Source: UBA5109 sp965662565
GTDB taxonomy: Bacteria; Pseudomonadota; Gammaproteobacteria; Pseudomonadales; Pseudohongiellaceae
Length of the DNA stretch: 64,000 bases
NCBI GenBank assembly: GCA_965662565.1
Contig: CBFIHS010000003.1
Span: forward strand, 26,882-90,881
Direction: 5' to 3'
The position numbers and the translations under genes are program-made. Positions 36,271-44,639 of the stretch are shown one piece after another; position 1 is the stretch's first letter; every line of letters starts with the position of its first letter. The notes below the pieces were generated by a model that worked only from the letters and a program-made list of their open reading frames with translations, made no database searches and had not been told where the DNA came from.

Positions 36271-36783
36271 ATGATTGGTGAGAATAAAAATAAGATTTTA
36301 AGGATTCTTGGGAATTTACGAGGAGTCTTGCTCGTATTATTAGCCGTGGGATGTGGGCAGTTGGTTTTTGCTCAAAATCAGGATAGTTCTCTTGAATCAG
36401 AGTTTTTACTGCAATTGACCCTGGAGTTGGCAGGGGAGCCAGTTAGCGCTGGGCATACTACAATTGCTTCAATTGGCAGTGGCAGTTTTTCTGGCCCTAA
36501 ATTGAAGGGAACCGTGCTTGCGGGGGGTGCCGATTGGATGACGCAAGTTTCCGGCCACAGTGCGTTAGATGTTCGTATCTCGCTTTTGACTGACGATGGT
36601 GCTTACATTTACATGCACTACACAGGAATGATCTATGAAGGTGAGTCGGGCGCGTATTGGCGAGTGACACCTAGCTTTCAAACAGCTTCAGAAAAATACA
36701 ACTGGCTGAATCATCTTGTCACAGTAGGAACGGGAAGCTTCGTTGATGGGGCGGTTGCTTACGATATTTTCAGTATTTTATAA
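36271..36783 (+). CDS. secreted DUF3237-family protein
   Basis: A leader (LRGVLLVLLAVGCGQLVFAQ) is followed by a DUF3237 domain: SGPKLKGTVLAGGADWM near residue 74, SALDVRISLLTDDGAYIYM near 95, and GSGSYWRVTPSF-like and NHLVTVGTG segments. DUF3237 proteins form a beta-barrel of unknown function and are usually not secreted. The leader has a VGCG sequence that could be a lipobox, or cleavage may occur after FAQ. AGAGGAAG precedes the ATG. Confidence 0.8.
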   Translation: MIGENKNKILRILGNLRGVLLVLLAVGCGQLVFAQNQDSSLESEFLLQLTLELAGEPVSAGHTTIASIGSGSFSGPKLKGTVLAGGADWMTQVSGHSALDVRISLLTDDGAYIYMHYTGMIYEGESGAYWRVTPSFQTASEKYNWLNHLVTVGTGSFVDGAVAYDIFSIL

Positions 36784-36790
36784 GAGTTTA

Positions 36791-36822
36791 AGTAAAGCCT
36801 AGACTAAAGTCTGGGCTTTACT
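36791..36822. terminator. putative bidirectional terminator
   Basis: AGTAAAGCC and GGCTTTACT arms enclose a second pairing (AGACT/AGTCT) around AA, between the convergent DUF3237 and uvrA genes. T-tracts are short, so confidence is moderate. Confidence 0.6.
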
Positions 36823-36836
36823 GTTCAAAAGTATTG

Positions 36837-39665
36837 CTAAATACCAAGAGTCTTCTTCAAATAGTGTCCTGTGTAAGATCCTTTAATTAACGCAACTTGC
36901 TCTGGCGTACCTGTCGCGATAATTTTGCCGCCGCCGTCGCCACCCTCAGGGCCTAGATCAACAACCCAATCTGCAGTTTTAATCACATCTAAATTATGTT
37001 CAATGACGACAATAGTGTTTCCAGCATCGCGCAGTCTGTGCAAGACGTTCAGTAATTGTTTGATGTCATGAAAGTGCAAGCCTGTAGTAGGCTCGTCAAG
37101 AATATAGAGTGTTTGCCCTGTGTCGCGTTTGGATAACTCTTTGGCTAATTTAACTCGTTGCGCTTCTCCGCCTGAAAGAGTAGTGGCGGCTTGTCCAAGC
37201 TTCACATAGGAAAGGCCAACCTCTATTAAGGTTTGAAGCTTACGAGCGATCATAGGCACAGGATCGAAAAAATCACGTGCGTCTTCAATCGTCATTTCCA
37301 AGACTTCGTATATGTTTTTACCCTTGTATTTTACTTCTAAGGTTTCTCGGTTATAACGTTTGCTTTTGCATACATCGCAAGCCACATACACATCGGGTAA
37401 AAAGTGCATTTCAACTTTTACGACACCGTCTCCCTGACAAGCTTCACATCTACCGCCTTTAACATTAAAAGAGAAGCGCCCAGGTTTATAACCTCTAGCT
37501 CGCGCCTCTTGTGTGGCTGCAAAAAGCTCACGGACAGGAGTAAAAATTCCAGTGTAGGTGGCGGGATTAGAACGCGGAGTTCTGCCGATAGGGCTTTGGT
37601 TGATATCCACAACCTTATCCAGTTGCTCAAGTCCAATCAGCTCTTTGTATTCTGAGGGGTTGAGTGTTGTCGCACCATTTAAGGCGGTGGCAGTGATAGG
37701 GTAGAGAGTATTGTTAATCAGGGTAGATTTTCCAGAACCTGAAACACCTGTAACACAGGTCATTAAGCCAAGAGGAATTTCCAAGTTGACAGACTTTAAA
37801 TTATTACCGGAGGCTTTTTTAAGCACTAATTGTTTGGCCGGATCACGAGCAACTCGATGTTCGGGAATATCAATCTTCAATTTACCTGAGAGATATTGGC
37901 CCGTTAGTGAACGCTTTTCATTGATGATATCTTTGTAGACGCCTTGGGCAATAACTTCACCGCCATGGACTCCGGCTCCAGGCCCAATATCAATAATATG
38001 ATCAGCTGTAATAATAGCTTCTTCATCGTGCTCAACAACAATAACGGTATTTCCTATGTCTCGAAGATGTCGAAGAGTATTTAATAGGCGATCATTGTCA
38101 CGTTGATGCAAGCCGATAGAGGGTTCATCGAGGATATACATAACTCCGACAAGTCCGGCGCCAATTTGACTGGCAAGACGAATGCGTTGTGCTTCACCGC
38201 CAGAAAGGGTCTCAGCACTACGGCTTAAAGTAAGATAGTTTAGGCCAACATCTACTAGGAATTGCAGACGATCTTGAATTTCTTTAAGAATTTTTTCGGC
38301 TATTTTTGCTTGCTTGCCTTTTAAATTGAGTTTCTCGAAGTAGTCACTTGCATGACCAATAGTCATATTGGTTATCGCGGGTAAATTTTTCTTATTAATA
38401 AGAACGTGTCGAGCGTCTTTGCGCAAGCGGGTTCCTTCGCATTCTGGGCAAGACTGAGAATTTAGATACTTTGAAAGTTCTTCCCGAACCATTTGTGATT
38501 CAGTTTCGCGATAGCGACGATCCATATTCGGCACAATGCCTTCAAAAGGCTTACGGTTAATATAGGTTTTGCCTTTTTCGTTGACAAAAGAAAACTCAAT
38601 TTCAGTGTTGCCGCTGCCAAATAAGATCAGGTCTTTGTGTTTCTTGCCGAGTTCACTGTATGGAATGTCAACCGCAAAGCCATAATGATCAGCCAAAGAT
38701 TGGAGTAGCTGAAAGTAATAAATATTACGTCTGTCCCAACCTCTAACGGCGCCTTCAGCTAAAGAGAGACCATCATCTATAATGATTTTTTTCTGATCAA
38801 AATATTGTTTCATTCCCAAGCCATCGCATGCGTCGCAAGCCCCAGCGGGATTGTTAAATGAAAACAGTCTTGGTTCGAGTTCAGAAATACTATGGCCACA
38901 TTCGGGACAGGCAAACAAGGATGAAAACACCATATCTTTTCCAGCATCATCATCCATAAAGGAAGCGATGGCGATTCCACCGGCAATCTGCAGAGCTGTT
39001 TCAAAGGATTCCGCCAAACGTTGAGTTAAATCTGGGCGCACTTTGAAGCGATCAATCACTACTTCAATGGTGTGTTTTTTATTTTTCTCAAGTTCAGGCG
39101 GATAGTCCAGCTCTGTAACGATGCCATCGACTCTGGCGCGGATAAACCCGCCGGCTTTAAGTTCGTGGAAAATATGAACATGTTCACCTTTGCGGTCACG
39201 TACAACTGGAGCCAATAGCATCATTGGTGTCCCTTCAGGTAAAGCTAAGACCTGATCTACCATCTGGCTGACAGTCTGGGCTTCAAGTTTGAGCTGATGC
39301 TCAGGGCAATGAGGCTCACCAGCTCGCGCAAAAAGTAAGCGTAAGTAGTCGTATATTTCAGTGATTGTTCCAACAGTTGACCTAGGGTTGTGCGAGGTTG
39401 ATTTCTGCTCAATTGAAATGGCGGGGGATAGGCCGGAAATCTGATCCATATCCGGTTTATCCATCATCGATAAAAATTGTCTCGCATAAGTCGAAAGCGA
39501 TTCAACATAGCGACGTTGACCTTCGGCATATAAGGTATCAAATGCTAGAGATGACTTACCAGACCCAGAAAGCCCTGTAATAACAACAAGTTTGTCCCGA
39601 GGAATAGTCAGATCAATATTCTTTAGGTTATGGGTTCGTGCGCCCCTAACAATAATTTCATCCAT
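36837..39665 (-). CDS. uvrA: excinuclease ABC subunit A
   Basis: The damage-recognition ATPase of nucleotide excision repair. Two ABC modules: Walker A GLSGSGKSS near residue 31 and GVSGSGKST near 640; signatures LSGGEAQR twice; zinc fingers CPECGHSISELE..C-DAC and CEACQGDG..C-DVC. Length 942 is typical. A -10-like TATAAT lies upstream and no LexA box was seen in the uvrA-ssb space. Confidence 0.97.
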   Translation of the reverse strand: MDEIIVRGARTHNLKNIDLTIPRDKLVVITGLSGSGKSSLAFDTLYAEGQRRYVESLSTYARQFLSMMDKPDMDQISGLSPAISIEQKSTSHNPRSTVGTITEIYDYLRLLFARAGEPHCPEHQLKLEAQTVSQMVDQVLALPEGTPMMLLAPVVRDRKGEHVHIFHELKAGGFIRARVDGIVTELDYPPELEKNKKHTIEVVIDRFKVRPDLTQRLAESFETALQIAGGIAIASFMDDDAGKDMVFSSLFACPECGHSISELEPRLFSFNNPAGACDACDGLGMKQYFDQKKIIIDDGLSLAEGAVRGWDRRNIYYFQLLQSLADHYGFAVDIPYSELGKKHKDLILFGSGNTEIEFSFVNEKGKTYINRKPFEGIVPNMDRRYRETESQMVREELSKYLNSQSCPECEGTRLRKDARHVLINKKNLPAITNMTIGHASDYFEKLNLKGKQAKIAEKILKEIQDRLQFLVDVGLNYLTLSRSAETLSGGEAQRIRLASQIGAGLVGVMYILDEPSIGLHQRDNDRLLNTLRHLRDIGNTVIVVEHDEEAIITADHIIDIGPGAGVHGGEVIAQGVYKDIINEKRSLTGQYLSGKLKIDIPEHRVARDPAKQLVLKKASGNNLKSVNLEIPLGLMTCVTGVSGSGKSTLINNTLYPITATALNGATTLNPSEYKELIGLEQLDKVVDINQSPIGRTPRSNPATYTGIFTPVRELFAATQEARARGYKPGRFSFNVKGGRCEACQGDGVVKVEMHFLPDVYVACDVCKSKRYNRETLEVKYKGKNIYEVLEMTIEDARDFFDPVPMIARKLQTLIEVGLSYVKLGQAATTLSGGEAQRVKLAKELSKRDTGQTLYILDEPTTGLHFHDIKQLLNVLHRLRDAGNTIVVIEHNLDVIKTADWVVDLGPEGGDGGGKIIATGTPEQVALIKGSYTGHYLKKTLGI

Positions 39666-39700
39666 TTGGTGATTTCTTCTCTAGATTCAATAAACCTACC

Positions 39701-39706
39701 ATTATA
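39701..39706 (-). promoter_or_regulatory. putative -10 element of the uvrA promoter
   Basis: TATAAT on the minus strand 36 bases upstream of the uvrA ATG; the -35 region is weak. Confidence 0.35.
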
Positions 39707-39793
39707 CGGAGAAGGCCAAAGGAAAGAAGAATCTAATCGAAATTTTTCTCAGTCATGCTAGACTTAAGGCATTAAAATTTGAGGAGATTAATA

Positions 39794-40273
39794 GTGGCAA
39801 GTCGAGGTATAAACAAAGTAATTTTAGTTGGAAATGTTGGGCAAGAGCCGGAGACCCGCTATATGCCCAACGGTAGCGCGGTGACTAACCTTTCTATTGC
39901 AACCAGTGAGACTTGGAAGGACAAAAATACTGGTGAGCAACAAGAACGAACAGAGTGGCATCGAGTAACCTTTTACCAAAGATTGGCTGAAATTGTTGCT
40001 GAGTATGTACACAAGGGCTCGAAACTTTATGTCGAAGGCCGCTTACAAACTCGATCCTGGGAGCAAGACGGTGTAAAACGCTACGCTACAGAAGTCATCG
40101 CTAATGAAATGCAAATGTTAGACAGTCGAGGTGCTGGTAATGGTGCTGGAGCTGGAAACAATTACGCTTCCAATCAAGGTCAGGCTTCTGCACCTCCAAG
40201 TCCTAGAAATGAAACCCCTACTCAACAAGCGCCAGCTGATATGGATAGCTTTGATGATGACATTCCTTTTTAA
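39794..40273 (+). CDS. ssb: single-stranded DNA-binding protein
   Basis: Coats single-stranded DNA in replication, repair and recombination. OB-fold sequence SRGINKVILVGNVGQEPE and EWHRVTFYQRLAEI, then a Gln/Pro/Ala-rich tail ending in the partner-binding tip DDDIPF. The start is GTG at 39794, with GAGGAG at 39781-39786; the longer TTG frame at 39779 would include the ribosome site itself. 159 residues. Divergent from uvrA as in many gammaproteobacteria. Confidence 0.96.
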   Translation: MASRGINKVILVGNVGQEPETRYMPNGSAVTNLSIATSETWKDKNTGEQQERTEWHRVTFYQRLAEIVAEYVHKGSKLYVEGRLQTRSWEQDGVKRYATEVIANEMQMLDSRGAGNGAGAGNNYASNQGQASAPPSPRNETPTQQAPADMDSFDDDIPF

Positions 40274-40314
40274 TAGAAACTTGATCAGACAGCATTAGAT
40301 TAGCAGTAGCCTTT

Positions 40315-41187
40315 GTGAAACTTTTAGTTTTTGGTTCAAACAGTCCTCTGGGTCAGAGTTTCACCCAACTACTGGAGCGGGAATCTATACCTTTCGTTGC
40401 CATTCGTGATGATGAGCCAGATATTTATGAAGGTTCTGTCTTGTTTAATCTGATTAAAAATTCTCAAGCAGATCAATTGTTAAACCTAAGTTTGGATCCT
40501 GGTCTTTTTCAATCAGAAGCGATTATTAGCAAGCAAAGAGAAGATAGGCTTACAGAAGCTTGCGCTACTCTAATCAAAGTGGCTGGGCTGCTAAAAACCC
40601 CTCTTATCCATCATTCTTCGGTTGCTGTGTTCGATGGTTCAAACGCTATACCCTATTTGGAAACTGATGCCTGCAAGCCTAAAAATCCGCTGGGTAAACT
40701 GGCACTTTCGCTTGAAAAGAAAGTCTCAAAGTATCAAAGACATATTATTTTAAGAACTGAGGGCATTTTTGAATTCGCGACAACATTTTTTAAAGATTGC
40801 ATCAAAACCTTTAAAGAACAGGAAGGTAAGTTAATCTTATTGGACCAGCGTTGCAGTCCAACCCCGATCATAGATGTAGCAAGAGTCTTGCTGGCTATCA
40901 ATCGACAGCTTGATTGTAATGCTATCCCATGGGGGGTGTTCCATTATTGTTCTTTACAGGCTACCCATAGGCATACTTTTGTGGAAGATTTCTTAACTGA
41001 GGCCTCAAATTATGATTCCGATCTCAAGGCGCTCATGCCGAAGCTGGAAATTAACACTCAGGAAAGCACGAAAGTTCAGCTTGAAAATTCAGTTGTTGAT
41101 TGCCAGAAAATCATGGCAAGCTTCGGTATAAAACAGCGCTCCAGAGGGCTTGCTGTAAAAGAGCTCATTGAAGCAATATACGATTAA
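40315..41187 (+). CDS. NAD(P)-binding reductase-like protein (RmlD/extended-SDR type)
   Basis: The start MKLLVFGSNSPLGQSFTQLL is a Rossmann nucleotide loop of the type seen in dTDP-4-dehydrorhamnose reductases. HHSSVAVFDGSNAIPYLETDACKPKNPLG resembles the Ser-x-x-x-Val-Phe-Asp-Gly stretch of RmlD, but the expected YGxxK is changed (PKNPLGKLALSLEKK), so catalysis is doubtful. GTG start at 40315. It lies between ssb and moeA; no other rhamnose genes are near. Confidence 0.7.
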   Translation: MKLLVFGSNSPLGQSFTQLLERESIPFVAIRDDEPDIYEGSVLFNLIKNSQADQLLNLSLDPGLFQSEAIISKQREDRLTEACATLIKVAGLLKTPLIHHSSVAVFDGSNAIPYLETDACKPKNPLGKLALSLEKKVSKYQRHIILRTEGIFEFATTFFKDCIKTFKEQEGKLILLDQRCSPTPIIDVARVLLAINRQLDCNAIPWGVFHYCSLQATHRHTFVEDFLTEASNYDSDLKALMPKLEINTQESTKVQLENSVVDCQKIMASFGIKQRSRGLAVKELIEAIYD

Positions 41188-41223
41188 CTAAAATCAAACT
41201 TCTCTTCTCGGATAAGCGAATCA

Positions 41224-42438
41224 GTGAATACGAAAAACTTAACGCCAATAGACGAGGCCCTAGAATACTTGCTGCAGGAAATTCAGCCAATTTCAGCATC
41301 AGAAAGTGTGGGATTGGGATCAGCCCTTGGCAGAATACTTTTCAACGAAGTAAAAGCTGAGATTGATGTTCCTGGTTATGACAACAGCGCAATGGATGGT
41401 TTCGCTATCAATACCAGTGCTTTAAAAGAGATGGGCAACAAATTTCCTATTTCACAAACGATCACAGCGGGTAAAACTGCTACGCCTCTTAAGTATGGGA
41501 CTGCGGCAAGAATTTTTACAGGTGCACCGATACCTAAAGGTGCGGATGCAGTAGTACTTCAAGAAAACACTCTGTTCGATCAAGAAACAGTCTCTATTTT
41601 AGAATTGCCCAAGTCAGGTGAGAATATCCGTTTGCTTGGTCATGATATCAAGCAGGGTGCTTTAGTTTTACCGGCTGGCCGCAAGTTGCAAGTCCAAGAT
41701 ATTGGTCTGTTGGCATCTATAGGTGTTTCTAGTGTTGCTGTCTCTAAGCGTTTAACCGTAGCAATTGTAAATACCGGTGATGAACTCATTGAGCCTGGGC
41801 AATATTTAAAACCTGGTCAGATATATGAAAGTAACAGTTTTACTTTAGATGCCCTATTAAGAACAGTCGGCATCGAAACTATTAAGCTTGGGATTGTTAA
41901 GGATGATCTAGAGGCTACCAAAGAAGCCTTCAAAAAGGCTGCTGAACAAGCTGACTGTATTATTACAAGTGGAGGGGTTTCTGTTGGGGATGCAGATTTC
42001 GTAAAAGCTGCTGTTGAAAATCTTGGTGAGTTGTCTTTGTGGAAATTAGCAATAAAACCGGGCAAGCCATTCTCTTTTGGTCATATTAAAGGAAAGTCTT
42101 TTTTTGGTTTGCCTGGAAATCCGGTTGCTGTCTTTGTGACTTTCTTAGTTTTGGTCAAACCTTGCTTAATGAAGATGCAAGGAGCCAGAGACTTGAGCAC
42201 GCCAGTCTATAACTTACCTGCTGGTTTTCAGATCCCTGAACCTGGCTTTAGGCAGGAATATCTTCGTGTTCGTCTGGGTCCCAGTAAAGGCGAACAGAGG
42301 TTGTTACCCTATAGTAGTCAGGGCTCGAGTGTGATGAGCTCTACTTCATGGGCCGATGGTTTGGCAATTATCCCAATTGGTACAATAGTTAGAGAGGGTG
42401 ACCTGATACAATACCTTCCTTTCAACGGCTTACTGTAA
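41224..42438 (+). CDS. moeA: molybdopterin molybdenumtransferase MoeA
   Basis: Inserts molybdate into molybdopterin. Motifs: DVPGYDNSAMDGFA near residue 50, RIFTGAPIPKGADAVV near 96, VAIVNTGDELIEPG near 178, TSGGVSVGDADF near 245, and GLPGNPVAVFV near 296. 404 residues; GTG start at 41224. It would serve the molybdenum enzyme encoded at 57910-59082. Confidence 0.95.
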   Translation: MNTKNLTPIDEALEYLLQEIQPISASESVGLGSALGRILFNEVKAEIDVPGYDNSAMDGFAINTSALKEMGNKFPISQTITAGKTATPLKYGTAARIFTGAPIPKGADAVVLQENTLFDQETVSILELPKSGENIRLLGHDIKQGALVLPAGRKLQVQDIGLLASIGVSSVAVSKRLTVAIVNTGDELIEPGQYLKPGQIYESNSFTLDALLRTVGIETIKLGIVKDDLEATKEAFKKAAEQADCIITSGGVSVGDADFVKAAVENLGELSLWKLAIKPGKPFSFGHIKGKSFFGLPGNPVAVFVTFLVLVKPCLMKMQGARDLSTPVYNLPAGFQIPEPGFRQEYLRVRLGPSKGEQRLLPYSSQGSSVMSSTSWADGLAIIPIGTIVREGDLIQYLPFNGLL

Positions 42439-42459
42439 CTTTATCAATTCATATTTTTT

Positions 42460-43185
42460 ATGCGAACATTTAGAGCGTCAATTCTTTTACTCTCTTACAT
42501 CTGCTTTTTTTTACAAGCTTGTGCGAGCAGTAATGTGAGCAACTCTTCTAGATCTCAATCAGAGTATGTTGAAAACAATGCGGTGAATGAGGCAAGTGAC
42601 GAGAGGGTTTATTCTGAACCCTATATACGTGCAAGAATTTTGGCTGACATGTTGTACGAAGCCGCTCTCGCTTATGAAGATAATCGTCTACTGCTTCCTG
42701 CCGGAGATAATGCTTATGATAGATATATAGAAGTTTTGAGTATTGAGCCGAACAATCAAGTGGCTCTTCAAGGGATTAATGACATTGTTGACCGATATGT
42801 TCAAATGGCCAATCAGGCTATAAGAATAGGTCAATTTGATAATGCAAAAGACTTCATTGATAGAGCAGCTAGTATTGACCCTACTAAAGAAAATATTGCG
42901 CAAGCCAGAAGCTATTTACAGAATGAAAGTGCAGTCAAAAGGGAATATTTTGAGCTTGATCCTGAGGGAATAGAAACTCAAAGCCTTGACACTCTTTCAC
43001 AAATTGGCTCAATCGGAGAGTATGTAAAAAACCAAGATGCAACTTTTTTAATTACCGCACGCACGGACGCAGAGGGTCGATGGATCTATCGGATTATGCG
43101 AGAAGCGGTGGGAGGCTATCGATTGAGGGGTAATATTACACTAGGAGCAAAACCAGTAATTCAGGTGGACGTTCCCAATTCTTGA
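42460..43185 (+). CDS. lipoprotein with TPR-like helical region
   Basis: Leader SILLLSYICFFLQACAS with lipobox LQAC near residue 21 predicts a lipoprotein. Residues 50-155 form helices resembling tetratricopeptide repeats (YDRYIEVLSIEPNNQVALQG; IGQFDNAKDFIDRAASIDPT). A short C-terminal domain (EGRWIYRIMREAVGGYRLRG) is unassigned. Function unknown; between moeA and a copper chaperone. Confidence 0.7.
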   Translation: MRTFRASILLLSYICFFLQACASSNVSNSSRSQSEYVENNAVNEASDERVYSEPYIRARILADMLYEAALAYEDNRLLLPAGDNAYDRYIEVLSIEPNNQVALQGINDIVDRYVQMANQAIRIGQFDNAKDFIDRAASIDPTKENIAQARSYLQNESAVKREYFELDPEGIETQSLDTLSQIGSIGEYVKNQDATFLITARTDAEGRWIYRIMREAVGGYRLRGNITLGAKPVIQVDVPNS

Positions 43186-43204
43186 ATGGTTTGGAAATAT
43201 TTTT

Positions 43205-43636
43205 ATGAAAATTTTTAGAATATTTGTTGTGCTCATATGTTTGGGCTCAACTTTGGCTTTGGCTCAAACGAATCTTTATATTGAGAATGCTTATATCAGA
43301 GAGCTACCACCAACCGCACAAACGAGTGCGGTTTATATGCAATTAAAAAACGAAGGCAGTCATCTCGTTAGGCTTATCAGTGTCTCAAGTGATGCTGCTA
43401 ATTCTTCTATGTTGCATCGAAGTGTCATGAAGGACGGTATGATGACGATGGAACATGTTATGGGGCTTGAAATTCCAGCTGGAGAAACTATCAGCTTCGA
43501 GCCGGGAGGGTTACATATTATGCTTTCAGAATTGAAACGATCATTACGTGCTGGAGACTCTGTGGATTTGAGCCTTACTTTTAGTACTGGATTAGTATTG
43601 AAAGTGACAGCGCCAATAGTTAGAAATCCTAAATAG
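43205..43636 (+). CDS. copper chaperone PCu(A)C family
   Basis: A periplasmic copper(I) chaperone for cytochrome c oxidase assembly. Signal peptide MKIFRIFVVLICLGSTLALAQ, then the metal-binding H and M residues: MLHRSVMKDGMMTMEHV near residue 79 and PGGLHIMLSELKR near 101. 143 residues. Its gene lies 19 bases after the lipoprotein gene. Confidence 0.88.
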   Translation: MKIFRIFVVLICLGSTLALAQTNLYIENAYIRELPPTAQTSAVYMQLKNEGSHLVRLISVSSDAANSSMLHRSVMKDGMMTMEHVMGLEIPAGETISFEPGGLHIMLSELKRSLRAGDSVDLSLTFSTGLVLKVTAPIVRNPK

Positions 43637-43694
43637 AAGCTCTCTTTAACTTACTCTATAAGTAGTCATTGCGGGTAATCTCTAAGCCTTTATT

Positions 43695-43898
43695 ATGAAG
43701 CCTAAAAACATTCATACAACAATTCATGTTAATGCTAATTCAACTTCTGCAGGAAGGACGATTGTTGGTAGTTTAAATATACCCAAGGTCAGTGTTCTTC
43801 AAGTAAAGTGTGAAGAAGCTATTGCTGATTATGAGCAAGGTTATAAGGTAAAGGCGCGAAGAGAAGTTCTGCGACTCGGCCAGCGGATATGCGAGTAG
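43695..43898 (+). CDS. small open reading frame of unknown status
   Basis: A 67-residue frame (MKPKNIHTTIHVNANSTSAG...) with a helical, charged C-terminal half. It overlaps the following remnant by 10 bases in another frame. No family recognised, no clear ribosome site. It may be a real small gene or debris of the broken gene beside it. Confidence 0.3.
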   Translation: MKPKNIHTTIHVNANSTSAGRTIVGSLNIPKVSVLQVKCEEAIADYEQGYKVKARREVLRLGQRICE

Positions 43899-44581
43899 AA
43901 ATAATTGCTTATACTGAGGGCGCTGAAGCATTCACTGATACTAATGGTAATGCGGTTTTTGATGCTGCGGATATTTACTTGCCATTTGACTTACCTGAGC
44001 TTTTTGCTGATAAAAATGAAAATGGCACCTATGATTTAGGTGAATTCTTTGTAAATTCGAATCCAACAGTCAATACAGTTAGAGACATAGCGAATGGCTT
44101 TTGGGATGGGCCTTGCCTGTCTACAGTAGATGTCTCAGCGCTTTGTTCAGGTGAAAGCCGTGTTACTATAGCTTCTACTAGCACTATAGTGATGTCAACC
44201 AACACGGCGCGGTTATTGGCTACTGGCACCTTTGGTGCGCCGGGCTCTAACATAAACGTTGCACAGGGAACAGATAGTATTCAATCAGGAATTGTTGTCG
44301 CTGATTCAAATACCTTTGCTGATGCACTTGGCAGTAACCCAATGCCAGTAGGAACCACAATAGCTTTTAGTGTTGTGGGTTCAGGTGTCTCCCTAGTAGG
44401 GACTAATTCTTTCACAGTCGGTTCAACTACTGGGCCTACAGGCTTTTATGGTGTGACCCTGAAAGCTGCTGCTGTTGTGGCACCGGCAACTGTACCTGCT
44501 CCGTCAACATTGTTACTGACTATCACCCCTCCGGGAGCAGCCGTAAGTCAGTTCTCTTGGACTGTGACAGTAACGCCTTAA
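43889..44581 (+). pseudogene. C-terminal remnant of a surface protein with Ca-binding and Ig-like segments
   Basis: The frame lacks a signal peptide and starts in the middle of what looks like a larger protein: open sequence extends 16 codons before the ATG (SSATRPAD) and then meets TAA. It contains acidic calcium-loop-like repeats (DTNGNAVFDAAD, DKNENGTYDLGEF) and a Thr/Ser/Val-rich C-terminal Ig-like domain (TGPTGFYGVTL, FSWTVTVTP). I interpret it as the tail of a big adhesin or Ig-domain exoprotein after loss of the N-terminal part. It could instead be expressed from the ATG at 43889, but then it would stay in the cytosol. Confidence 0.6.
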
Positions 44582-44639
44582 CTCTTTTAAATTCAATAAG
44601 AGAATTAGCTCCTACTAGCTTGGGGCTGAGTTAATGGGC

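Noticed and set aside
37404..37655. Plus-strand frames opposite uvrA
   Set aside because: They are antisense shadows of conserved zinc-finger and ABC segments.
39666..39793. LexA (SOS) box between uvrA and ssb
   Set aside because: No CTGT-N8-ACAG match found in the spacer.
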